Below, one piece after another: positions 7,844 to 16,448 of a stretch of DNA of 64,000 bases. This DNA comes from Belliella pelovolcani (GTDB taxonomy: Bacteria; Bacteroidota; Bacteroidia; Cytophagales; Cyclobacteriaceae): positions 124,001 to 188,000 of the forward strand of contig NZ_FTOP01000002.1 in assembly GCF_900156785.1 (NCBI RefSeq). The letters run 5' to 3'. Within the stretch, counting starts at the first letter, position 1, and every line of letters starts with the position of its first letter. The position numbers and the translations under genes were made by a program. The notes beneath the pieces were generated by a model that saw only the letters and a list, made by a program, of their open reading frames with translations, did no database searches and was not told where the DNA came from.

Positions 7844-9570
7844 AAATATTCAAAAATATATTACTGATTTCCTTCATTATAATAATATATGCTTGTGCTA
7901 AACAAAGTACGCCAATGGGAGGAGAGAAAGACTTAGATCCACCTGTACTTGTAAGCATCAAACCAGCAAATGAATCCACTAATATAAAGCCACAAACAAT
8001 AGAGCTTGAATTCAATGAATATGTGAAATTAGATAATGCTTCAAAGCAGATTATCGTTACCCCTAGAATCAATAAAGATGAAATGGTAGTGACTGCTATT
8101 AAAAATAGAGTGGTTATCAAGTTGAATCAAGATCTAGAGGATAGTACAACCTATGTATTTAATTTCCAAAAAAGTATCCAAGATATCACAGAGAGCAATC
8201 CAGCAGAAAACCTCAAACTTGTATTCTCCACTGGAAATGATATCGATAGTTTAAGATTCTCTGGAAAAGTAAGCTATTTATTTCCACAGAAAGACAAATT
8301 TATCAAAGATGTCTTAGTGGGATTATATGAAAAAAATGACACAACTGATGTACTAACAGCATCACCATATTATATATCAGCAGCAGATAGTTCTGGAAAT
8401 TTTGAAATCACCAATATCAAAGCCGGGGAATACAGAGCATATGCTTGGTTCGATTCAAACAACTCCTTAAAGGCAGAAGACAAGTCTGAACCATACGGGT
8501 TCCTAGGAGATACCATAAGAATCAGAGAAGATATCCAAAATGTGCAATTCTATATTTCTAAAGCTGATTTAACGGAATTAAAAATCAACAGAACTTCAAC
8601 AATTGGGGAGAGTTTTGATGTAGTACTGAGTAAGATTCCTATCGAAACAATCATTGAACACGAAGATTATGGAAAAAAGCTCTTTTACAGAAGAAACGAA
8701 AAAAACCTAAGGTTCTATTATACTGAATTAAGAAATGATAGCATAGAGACTAGATTGAGTTTCAAAGATTCAGTAGGCTATAAAATAGATACATTGATCT
8801 TTTTGAAGTTTGAAGAAAGCGACAGAAGAAAAGAAGCATTAGAAATCACATCAAATAGTGGTGCTTCTTTTTTAAAGAACTTAAGAGCAGAATTTTCATT
8901 CAATAAACCATTGAAAAGAATTAGTTACGATTCATTGATAGTAAAGTACGATACAGCTTCAGTCATTCAAATCAAACCTGAATGGGTATCATTAGTAGAT
9001 AGTACAGATTTTACCAAACTAAAGATAGAAATACCATTATCAGATACGATAAGTAAAAGTACATTTCAGATATATGCAGCAGATTCCACTTTTTTTGATG
9101 TAGAGAACCAATTCAATGACAAAAAAATTGAAGCAAACTATAAAAGGCTAAATCCAGAAACACTCGTTACTGAACTTATTGTAGTTATAGACACTGATAA
9201 AAGGCCTTTATTATTGGAAGTTCTAGATAAAGCAGGAAAAACATACAGACAAGTCTATTTAGAGAATACCAACAAACATTCATTCGCCGATCTGGAACCC
9301 AATACCTATCAAGTCAGAGTAATCATAGATGAAAACAGAAATAAAATGTGGGATCCTTCAAACATGAATGAAAATAGACAGGCAGAATTGGTGTACTATT
9401 ATACCAATCCAGATGATCCCAAATCATATGATGTCCCATTGAAAGCTGGATGGACCAATGATATTACCATAATACCTATAACACCACTTGGGATCAACAA
9501 AGAACCGATAAAGGAGACTACAATAGAAGAAGAAGTAATTGAAGGAATTATAGAAGAAGAAGAAAATTAA
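7840..9570 (+). CDS. Large Ig-like (SbsA-type) lipoprotein
   Basis: The 576-residue protein has a lipoprotein signal with lipobox cysteine C19 (IIIIYAC). It is followed directly by CAKQSTPMGGEKDLDPPVLVSIKPANEST, the hallmark start of Bacteroidota Ig-like (SbsA Ig) lipoproteins. A carboxypeptidase-like segment near residue 190 (FEITNIKAGEYRAYAWFDSNNS) and a second near residue 485 (DLEPNTYQVRVIIDENRNKMWDP) are visible. The tail is rich in Glu. It is likely anchored in the outer membrane; function unknown. It is the last gene before the proposed origin. Confidence 0.85.
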   Translation: MKIFKNILLISFIIIIYACAKQSTPMGGEKDLDPPVLVSIKPANESTNIKPQTIELEFNEYVKLDNASKQIIVTPRINKDEMVVTAIKNRVVIKLNQDLEDSTTYVFNFQKSIQDITESNPAENLKLVFSTGNDIDSLRFSGKVSYLFPQKDKFIKDVLVGLYEKNDTTDVLTASPYYISAADSSGNFEITNIKAGEYRAYAWFDSNNSLKAEDKSEPYGFLGDTIRIREDIQNVQFYISKADLTELKINRTSTIGESFDVVLSKIPIETIIEHEDYGKKLFYRRNEKNLRFYYTELRNDSIETRLSFKDSVGYKIDTLIFLKFEESDRRKEALEITSNSGASFLKNLRAEFSFNKPLKRISYDSLIVKYDTASVIQIKPEWVSLVDSTDFTKLKIEIPLSDTISKSTFQIYAADSTFFDVENQFNDKKIEANYKRLNPETLVTELIVVIDTDKRPLLLEVLDKAGKTYRQVYLENTNKHSFADLEPNTYQVRVIIDENRNKMWDPSNMNENRQAELVYYYTNPDDPKSYDVPLKAGWTNDITIIPITPLGINKEPIKETTIEEEVIEGIIEEEEN

Positions 9571-10087
9571 TTCATCGTGAAAACACTGTAGATAACTCCA
9601 TCAAAATATGTGAATAACTGTGGAGAACATGAGTACAAACAACCACTTATCCTGACCTTCAAATGTCAAAAAATTATGATACAAGAATTATGAGGATAAC
9701 CACAATTTCATAAACAGCTATCCACAAATACAAACACAAAAACTTACAAACAAATAACTAAATCTAAGCTATCCACAAAACAGGAAGTAAAAAATACAAT
9801 AAACACACGATCAATAATTTAATGCAAAAATATCTGTTGATAACAAGTGGATTAAGTTAAATTAAACAATACAAACTGTGTGAGTAAATAAAACCATTTT
9901 ATTTGTCCACAAATCCACACTATAATAAGCTTAACAAATCTTTTTAAAAAATTAACCTATTGAATTAAATAGTAGGTGGATAAGTATTTAGAATTCTTAA
10001 AAGCAAATTTACATTTATCCTTTCATTGATAATTCTTTTTGTTTTACTGAATGCTTTTTGATAATTTGATAACCACTAACAAACCCA
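9571..10087. other. Candidate chromosomal origin of replication (oriC)
   Basis: This 517-base gene-free, very AT-rich stretch has a cluster of DnaA-box-like 9-mers. Minus strand: TTATTCACA at 9609-9617 (perfect TTATNCACA), TTATCTACA at 9587-9595, TTATCCTCA at 9691-9699 and TTATCCACC at 9975-9983. Plus strand: CTATCCACA at 9718-9726 and 9769-9777, TTGTCCACA at 9903-9911. All except the first differ from consensus by one base. Long A/T tracts (for example 9800-9880 and 9930-10080) could serve as unwinding elements. Twin parS sites and mnmG, a common origin neighbour, lie 2.6-4.6 kb to the left. dnaA is not in the window. Confidence 0.78.
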
Positions 10088-11851
10088 ATGAAAACCATGC
10101 AAATCAATAGACTATTTGACATCATCAATTATCAGATTGCAACTTATGACAAGGAGGTAGCTTTTGCCGAAAAAAAAGACGGCACTTGGAAAACATATTC
10201 TTCCAAAGATTTAAAAAGCATCGTTGATAATTTGAGTTTAGGATTTTTAGCAGAGGGCATCAATACAGGAGATAAGGTTGCCATTATATCTGATAACAGG
10301 CCACAATGGAATTTTATTGATTTGGCATTGCAACAAATTGGAGCCATATCAGTACCGATGTATCCTACGATTTCAGCCGATGATTATAAATATATTTTTG
10401 AGCATGCAGAGGTCAAAATGGCCTTTGTAGGCAATGAAGAAATTTTTAGCAAAGCTAAAATCGCGGTCGAAGGAACAAGTATTGAATTGTATGCTTTTGA
10501 TCAAATCACTGGATGCAATTATTGGGAAGAAATCAGTCAAAAGGGTGAATCTGGAAATTTGGCAGATCTTGAATCTTTGAAAGACAATGCTAAAACAGAT
10601 GACCTCTTTACGATTATTTATACTTCTGGTACTACTGGTAGGCCAAAGGGAGTCATGCTCACCCATCGCAATGTGATTCACAATCTTTTGGCTGTGGAAG
10701 ATAGGATGATGGTTCCAAAGGGCGTTTCCAAAGCTTTGAGTTTTTTACCTCTTTGTCATATTTATGAACGAACAGGTTCTTTTTGCTTCATGTATATGGG
10801 TGTTTCTATTTACTATGCGGAGAGTATGGAAACCATAGGGGAAAATCTCAAGGAAGTCCAACCACAGGTTTTCAATACAGTACCAAGGTTACTTGAAAAA
10901 GTGTATGATAAAATTGTAGCTAAAGGCTACGAACTGACGGGCCTTAAAAAATCCCTTTTCTTTTGGGCATTGAATTTAGGTTTGAAATTCGAACCCAATA
11001 AATCACAAGGTTTTTGGTATGATTTTCAGTTGAACTTAGCTAATAAGATCATTTTTAGTAAATGGAGAGAGGCCCTTGGTGGTAGTATACTTCAGATCAA
11101 TTCTGGTGCTTCTGCACTTCAACCTCGATTGGCCAGGGTATTTTGGAGTGCAGGAATTCCTGTATGTGAAGGATATGGATTGACAGAGACCTCACCTGTA
11201 GTGTCGGCATCAGTATGTACCTTAAAGGATATCAGGATTGGATTTGTAGGAAAATTGGTCAAGGAAGTCCAAGTGAAAATTGCAGAAGATGGTGAAATCT
11301 TAGTAAAAGGACCCAATGTAATGCAAGGTTATTACAAGCAACCCGAGATGACACAGGAAGTAATCAAAGATGGCTGGTTTCATACAGGTGATATAGGAGA
11401 ATTGCATGAAGGAGACTATTTGAAGATCACTGATAGAAAGAAAGAGATGTTCAAAACCTCTGGAGGAAAATATATCGCTCCTCAACCCATGGAGAATAAA
11501 TTTAAAGAATCTACTTTGATAGAGCAGCTGATTGTAGTTGGTGAAAATAAAAATTTTCCAGCTGCCCTATTAGTCCCAAGTTTTGATGGATTGAGGGAAT
11601 ATTGTAAGCATAAAGACATTCCTTATACCACAGATGCTGAGATGATCCAAAAACCTGAGATCGTAGAAAAATACCAAAGAGAAATGGATCAGTTGAATAA
11701 ATACTTCGGTAAGTGGGAACAGATTAAGAAATTCAAATTACTACCTGAAGTATGGGGAATTGAATCTGGTGAGTTGACACCAACTATGAAACTGAAGCGA
11801 AAAGTAATTCATTCTAAATTTGCCAAGGAGATTGAGGAACTATATCAGTAA
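10088..11851 (+). CDS. Long-chain fatty acid-CoA ligase (AMP-binding)
   Basis: This enzyme activates fatty acids to acyl-CoA with ATP, feeding the beta-oxidation genes that follow. The 587-residue sequence has the P-loop IYTSGTTGRPKGVMLTH, the adenylation motif GYGLTETSP, GWFHTGDIGEL and DRKKEMFKTSGGKYI. It matches the FadD15-like soluble/peripheral class by length. No signal peptide is seen. A second ATG three codons in is an alternative start. It is the first gene right of the proposed origin and has its own likely terminator. Confidence 0.94.
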   Translation: MKTMQINRLFDIINYQIATYDKEVAFAEKKDGTWKTYSSKDLKSIVDNLSLGFLAEGINTGDKVAIISDNRPQWNFIDLALQQIGAISVPMYPTISADDYKYIFEHAEVKMAFVGNEEIFSKAKIAVEGTSIELYAFDQITGCNYWEEISQKGESGNLADLESLKDNAKTDDLFTIIYTSGTTGRPKGVMLTHRNVIHNLLAVEDRMMVPKGVSKALSFLPLCHIYERTGSFCFMYMGVSIYYAESMETIGENLKEVQPQVFNTVPRLLEKVYDKIVAKGYELTGLKKSLFFWALNLGLKFEPNKSQGFWYDFQLNLANKIIFSKWREALGGSILQINSGASALQPRLARVFWSAGIPVCEGYGLTETSPVVSASVCTLKDIRIGFVGKLVKEVQVKIAEDGEILVKGPNVMQGYYKQPEMTQEVIKDGWFHTGDIGELHEGDYLKITDRKKEMFKTSGGKYIAPQPMENKFKESTLIEQLIVVGENKNFPAALLVPSFDGLREYCKHKDIPYTTDAEMIQKPEIVEKYQREMDQLNKYFGKWEQIKKFKLLPEVWGIESGELTPTMKLKRKVIHSKFAKEIEELYQ

Positions 11852-11887
11852 AATAGTTAAAAAGAAACTTCTTTTGCCAATATCAGT

Positions 11888-11923
11888 TTTCTGAAGATAT
11901 TTGTTTTCAGAAAGCTTTTTTTT
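11888..11923 (+). terminator. Rho-independent terminator after the acyl-CoA ligase
   Basis: An 8-bp stem (TTTCTGAA...TTCAGAAA) is followed by GC and a run of eight T's. The stem is AT-rich and so moderate in strength. It lies 37 bases past the ligase stop and separates it from the MarR operon. Confidence 0.55.
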
Positions 11924-11984
11924 CTATTTACAACAGAATAATATTTTATTATAATAATTTTTATCATTTATTAATTTCTTCTGC

Positions 11985-12036
11985 ATGCATAACTTTTTTT
12001 AAAATTAGTATGTATGCATAACATTTTATGCGTAAA
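11985..12036 (+). promoter_or_regulatory. Possible MarR operator/promoter region
   Basis: Two copies of ATGCATAAC (11987-11995 and 12015-12023) and a related ATGCGTAAA (12029-12037) lie just upstream of the MarR gene. The palindrome TATGCATA is at 12013-12020. Repeated short palindromes in front of a MarR gene commonly serve autoregulation, so I infer that this is the operator of the fatty-acid operon. No binding evidence is available from sequence alone. Confidence 0.35.
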
Positions 12037-12056
12037 TTAGGCAGACAAAATTTATT

Positions 12057-12539
12057 ATGCCTATGAAACGAGAAGAAACGGTAGATTACCACATCAAGAG
12101 TTCTTGGCACGCCATATCAAGAATGTATAATCAAAAGGCTGCGCAGGAGGATTTTACGGCAGCTATTGGTTATGTCTTGATCAATATCAATTCCAAGGAT
12201 GGTACTCCAGCTACCAAGATAGCACCCTTGATGGGACTAGAGGCGAGGAGTCTTACGCGCATGCTCAAGACGATGGAAGAAAAAGGGCTAATTTTTAGAA
12301 AACAGGATTCCCTCGACAAAAGATCAGTAAGGATCTACCTTACAGATGAAGGCAAACGTAAGAAAGAAATTTCCGTTGGCACTATAAAGGAGTTTAACCA
12401 ACAAGTAAGAGAAAAGGTCAGTGAAGAAGAATTAGAGACATTTTTTAATGTCTTTGAAAAGATTAACCAAGTGATAGAATTCAATCAATCAGAAACCATA
12501 AACCCGAATCCGTACAGCGATAAAGTGTACGAACTCTAA
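12057..12539 (+). CDS. MarR family transcriptional regulator
   Basis: The 160-residue protein has a winged-helix domain: TKIAPLMGLEARSLTRMLKTMEEKG (recognition helix) and a wing with DKRSVRIYLTDEG. MarR proteins bind as dimers and respond to small ligands. Given the downstream genes, acyl-CoA or fatty acids are the natural guess. The gene leads the beta-oxidation operon and fadB follows 14 bases later. A codon for Met lies at position 3 as an alternative start. Confidence 0.92.
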   Translation: MPMKREETVDYHIKSSWHAISRMYNQKAAQEDFTAAIGYVLININSKDGTPATKIAPLMGLEARSLTRMLKTMEEKGLIFRKQDSLDKRSVRIYLTDEGKRKKEISVGTIKEFNQQVREKVSEEELETFFNVFEKINQVIEFNQSETINPNPYSDKVYEL

Positions 12540-12553
12540 ACCAATAAAATACA

Positions 12554-14959
12554 ATGAAAAGAAGCATTCAAAAAGTTGCCATTTTGGGTTCAGGAGTAAT
12601 GGGATCGAGAATAGCCTGTCATTTTGCCAATATTGGCGTCAAGGTACTATTGCTCGATATCGTACCTCGAGAACTGAATGAAGAAGAAGCAAAAAAAGGT
12701 CTCACGCTCGATAGCAAAGAAGTCCGCAATCGCATCGTCAATACTGCTTTGCAAAGTACCATGAAAAGCAAGCCGGCTTCACTTTATGATTCCGATCGTA
12801 TTTCATTAATTACTACAGGAAACTTTGATGATGACCTACCCAAAATAAAAGATTATGACTGGGTAATGGAGGTAGTAGTGGAACGCTTGGATATCAAGCA
12901 ATCACTTTTCGAAAAGGTAGAAAAGTATCGTAAACCAGGTACATTGATTACTTCCAATACCTCAGGTATTCCAATGCAGTTGATGTGTGAAGGTAGATCT
13001 GAAGATTTTCAAGCACATTTTGCAGGAACACACTTTTTCAATCCACCAAGATATCTCAGACTTTTAGAAATCATACCTGGTCCTAAAACAGATCCAGCCA
13101 TTGTAGACTTCTTGATGGATTATGGTGACAGATACCTCGGCAAGGAAACGGTATTATGTAAGGATACACCCGCATTTATAGCCAATAGAATTGGGGTATA
13201 TGCCATCATCTCTGGTATGCACGCCATCGAAAAAATGGGAATGGGTGTATCCGAAGTAGATAAGCTAACAGGTACTGTCATCGGCCGTGCCAAGTCAGCT
13301 ACTTTCCGTACCATGGATGTAGTCGGTCTTGATACCACTGTCAATGTAGCCAATAACCTCTACAAGACCCTTGAACATGATGAGTCTAGAGACAAATTCC
13401 TCTTGCCAAACATAGTCAAGGTACTTTATGATAATAAATGGTGGGGAGACAAAACAGGTCAAGGCTATTTCAAAATGATCCGTCATAAGGATGGTAGCAA
13501 AGAACTCAAGGAACTTGACTTAAAGACTTTTGAATATAAAGATGTAGAAAAGCCCAAATTCAAGGCACTAGAAGCATCTAAGGAAATAGAAGACCTCAAA
13601 AAGCGAATAAAGTTCTTAGTCAATTTCGACGATAAGGCAGGTGAATTCTACAGAACATCTTTCTACGATTTATTTAAATATTGCTCTCACAGAATCCCAG
13701 AAATATCTGATGAAACTTACCGAATAGACCAGGCTGTATGTGCTGGATTTGGTTGGGAATTGGGACCATTTGAGACTTGGGATATTCTCGGGGTCAAAGA
13801 GACAGTTGAGAAAATGGAAACAGCTGGAGAAAAAGCTGCACCATGGGTACATGAAATGCTTGCGGCAGGGCACGATACATTTTATAAGGTAGAGGCAGGC
13901 CAAAAGAAATTCTATGATATCAATAGCAAATCCTATCAGCCGATTCCAGGCATTGATGATTTTATTATCCTAGATACACTCAAAGCAGCAGATAAGAAAA
14001 TATGGGGCAATGCAGGAGCTACCATCTATGACATGGGTGATGATGTGATAGGTCTGGAATTCCATACCAAGATGAACTCCCTAGGCCAAGAAGTGATAGA
14101 AGGAATCAATACTGCCATCACTATGGCTGAGAAATCTTACAAAGGTCTTGTTATCGGTAACGAAGGAGCCAATTTCTCAGCTGGTGCTAACCTAGCCATG
14201 CTATTCATGTTTGCCGGAGATCAGGAATATGATGAGATCAATCTGATGATCGCTGGCTTCCAAAATACCATGATGCGTGCCAGATACTCTTCAGTGCCTG
14301 TAGTAGTAGCCCCTCACAATATGGCTTTGGGTGGTGGATGTGAACTTTCACTTCATGCAGATGCAGTGCAAGCACATGCAGAATTGTACATGGGCTTAGT
14401 AGAATTTGGCGTAGGCTTGATTCCTGCTGGAGGAGGTACCAAAGAGATGACATTAAGATTCTCTGATCAGATCAAAGAAGGTGATGTAGAATTGAATAGA
14501 CTACAGGAATACTTCATGAATATCGCCACGGCTAAAGTGTCCATGTCAGCAGCAGAGGCTTATGGATTGGGCTACTTGCAGGACAAAGATGGTATCACAC
14601 TTAATAGAAAACGACAACTCGCTGAGGCCAAAGCCAAAGTACTGGCCCTAAGTGAGAAAGGTTATACCCAAGCTGCACAGCGTACGGATATCAAAGTATT
14701 AGGAAAAACATCTTTAGCCTTATTCGAAGCAGGTATCACAGGAATGCAATACGGCGCATACATTTCAGATCATGATGCCAAGATTGCCAGGAAGCTAGCC
14801 TGGGTGATGTCTGGTGGAGACCTATCTGCACCAACTTTGGTAAGTGAGCAGTACCTCCTAGATCTAGAAAGAGAAGCTTTCTTGAGCTTGACAGGCGAGA
14901 AAAAGACCCTTGAGCGTATCCATAGCATATTGTTCAAAGGTAAACCCTTGAGGAATTAG
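12554..14959 (+). CDS. 3-hydroxyacyl-CoA dehydrogenase / enoyl-CoA hydratase fusion
   Basis: This bifunctional beta-oxidation enzyme has 801 residues. The N-terminal half is the NAD-dependent hydroxyacyl-CoA dehydrogenase (KVAILGSGVMGSRIACHFANIG, then SNTSGIP and GTHFFNPP). The C-terminal part, from about residue 485, is a crotonase domain (NFSAGANLAML and GGGCELSLHADAVQAHAELYMGLVEFGVGLIPAGGGTKE). The order is dehydrogenase first, opposite to E. coli FadB. It would convert enoyl-CoA to 3-ketoacyl-CoA for the thiolase that follows after an inserted repeat block. Confidence 0.95.
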   Translation: MKRSIQKVAILGSGVMGSRIACHFANIGVKVLLLDIVPRELNEEEAKKGLTLDSKEVRNRIVNTALQSTMKSKPASLYDSDRISLITTGNFDDDLPKIKDYDWVMEVVVERLDIKQSLFEKVEKYRKPGTLITSNTSGIPMQLMCEGRSEDFQAHFAGTHFFNPPRYLRLLEIIPGPKTDPAIVDFLMDYGDRYLGKETVLCKDTPAFIANRIGVYAIISGMHAIEKMGMGVSEVDKLTGTVIGRAKSATFRTMDVVGLDTTVNVANNLYKTLEHDESRDKFLLPNIVKVLYDNKWWGDKTGQGYFKMIRHKDGSKELKELDLKTFEYKDVEKPKFKALEASKEIEDLKKRIKFLVNFDDKAGEFYRTSFYDLFKYCSHRIPEISDETYRIDQAVCAGFGWELGPFETWDILGVKETVEKMETAGEKAAPWVHEMLAAGHDTFYKVEAGQKKFYDINSKSYQPIPGIDDFIILDTLKAADKKIWGNAGATIYDMGDDVIGLEFHTKMNSLGQEVIEGINTAITMAEKSYKGLVIGNEGANFSAGANLAMLFMFAGDQEYDEINLMIAGFQNTMMRARYSSVPVVVAPHNMALGGGCELSLHADAVQAHAELYMGLVEFGVGLIPAGGGTKEMTLRFSDQIKEGDVELNRLQEYFMNIATAKVSMSAAEAYGLGYLQDKDGITLNRKRQLAEAKAKVLALSEKGYTQAAQRTDIKVLGKTSLALFEAGITGMQYGAYISDHDAKIARKLAWVMSGGDLSAPTLVSEQYLLDLEREAFLSLTGEKKTLERIHSILFKGKPLRN

Positions 14960-14969
14960 AAGGGAGAGA

Positions 14970-15221
14970 TTTGAGAAGTAAGAAACAAGCAATAAGAAAA
15001 GAAGTATAAGTACGAAGAATCAAAGTAGAGTAAATATATCTCGAATAAAACTAACCCTGAAAGGGTTAAACCTTAAGTAACCCCGGGTTACAACCCGGGG
15101 GTCAAAAGGTAACAATTCGAGTAACAACCCTGAAGGGGTTGAATCTCCACAAGTTTCAAAATTCAATTCATGTCTCATCTATTAAAACAGTTCTCTAAAT
15201 TCTTATCTCTTATTTCTCAAA
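14970..15221. repeat. Palindrome cluster bounded by imperfect inverted repeats
   Basis: Most of the 313-base gap between fadB and the thiolase is this block. Its ends, 14970-14989 and 15202-15221, are inverted repeats matching at 17 of 20 positions (TTTGAGAAGTAAGAAACAAG against the reverse complement of the right end). Inside are three hairpins: TAACCCTGAAAGGGTTA (15052-15068), CCCCGGGTTACAACCCGGGG (15081-15100) and CAACCCTGAAGGGGTTG (15125-15141). It resembles a small non-coding mobile (MITE/REP-like) element. No ORF is seen. Confidence 0.6.
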
Positions 15222-15272
15222 AAATAACACAACAAACCTGAAATAAACATTAACCTCAATAGAAACATAAAA

Positions 15273-16448
15273 ATGGAAGCATATATAGTAAATGGATATA
15301 GATCGGCGGTAGGGAAGGCCAAAAAAGGGGGCTTTCGATTTTATCGCCCAGATGATTTGGCCTCGGATGTCATCAAACATTTGGTAGCACAGACTCCAGG
15401 ACTCGAAGCAAAAATGGTCGATGACCTGATCGTCGGCAATGCCATCCCCGAAGCCGAGCAAGGCATGCAAATGGGAAGGATGATTTCACTCTTGGCCTTA
15501 GGTATAGATAATCCGGGATTTATCATCAATAGATACTGTGGATCTGGACTCGAAGCCATTGCTTTAGCGGTGGGAAAGATCAAAGCTGGAATGGCTGATT
15601 GTATCATTGCTGGAGGTACAGAGTCCATGTCTCTCTTGCCAATGATGGGCTACAAGACTGCACTCAACTGGAAGATTGCCTCTGAGACCCCTGATTATTA
15701 CCTCAGCATGGGTCTTACCGCAGAGGAGCTTGCCAAAGATTATGACATCACTAGAGAGCAGGCAGATGAATTCTCGGTTCGCTCACATGATAGAGCTTTG
15801 GCAGCGATAGCAGCTGGCAAGTTCAAAGATGAGATCGTCCCTGTGGAAGTAGAAGAAACTTACTTAGACGAAAAGGGTAAGAGAAAGACTAGAAAATATG
15901 TAGTCGATACCGATGAAGGTCCAAGAAAAGGAACTTCTCTAGAAGGACTTGCCAATCTGAGAGCAGCATTCAAGCAAGGAGGACAAGTGACAGCAGGTAA
16001 TTCTTCTCAGACCTCTGATGGAGCGGCATTTGTGGTTGTGATGTCAGAGCGCTTGGTGAAGGAATTGAACCTTGAACCGATCGCGAGGATGATGTCTTAT
16101 TCCGTAGCAGGTGTAGAGCCAAGGATTATGGGTATAGGTCCCAAGGAAGCTGTGCCAAAAGCATTGAAACAAGCCGGATTGACCTTAGATAAGATAGATT
16201 TGATCGAATTGAACGAGGCATTTGCTGCTCAAGGACTTGCTGTAATGAAATCCTTGGACATGAATCCAGATATCGTCAATGTCAACGGTGGAGCCATTGC
16301 GCTCGGTCATCCACTAGGCTGTACCGGAGCCAAGCTCTCAGTCCAACTCTTCAACGAGTTGCGCAGACAAAACAAAAAATACGGCATGGTCACCGCCTGT
16401 GTAGGAGGAGGACAAGGTGTAGCGGGAGTGTTTGAGCTATTAAAGTAG
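15273..16448 (+). CDS. Acetyl-CoA C-acyltransferase (thiolase)
   Basis: This enzyme catalyses the last step of beta-oxidation, thiolytic cleavage of 3-ketoacyl-CoA. The 391-residue protein has the nucleophilic cysteine C89 (INRYCGSGLEAIALA), the ELNEAFAAQGLAVM block, NVNGGAIALGHPLGCTGAKL with the catalytic histidine, and CVGGGQG with the second active-site cysteine. Length is normal. It sits in the operon between fadB and acyl-CoA dehydrogenase, separated from each by inserted blocks. Its stop codon forms the first three bases of the left inverted repeat at 16446. Confidence 0.95.
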   Translation: MEAYIVNGYRSAVGKAKKGGFRFYRPDDLASDVIKHLVAQTPGLEAKMVDDLIVGNAIPEAEQGMQMGRMISLLALGIDNPGFIINRYCGSGLEAIALAVGKIKAGMADCIIAGGTESMSLLPMMGYKTALNWKIASETPDYYLSMGLTAEELAKDYDITREQADEFSVRSHDRALAAIAAGKFKDEIVPVEVEETYLDEKGKRKTRKYVVDTDEGPRKGTSLEGLANLRAAFKQGGQVTAGNSSQTSDGAAFVVVMSERLVKELNLEPIARMMSYSVAGVEPRIMGIGPKEAVPKALKQAGLTLDKIDLIELNEAFAAQGLAVMKSLDMNPDIVNVNGGAIALGHPLGCTGAKLSVQLFNELRRQNKKYGMVTACVGGGQGVAGVFELLK

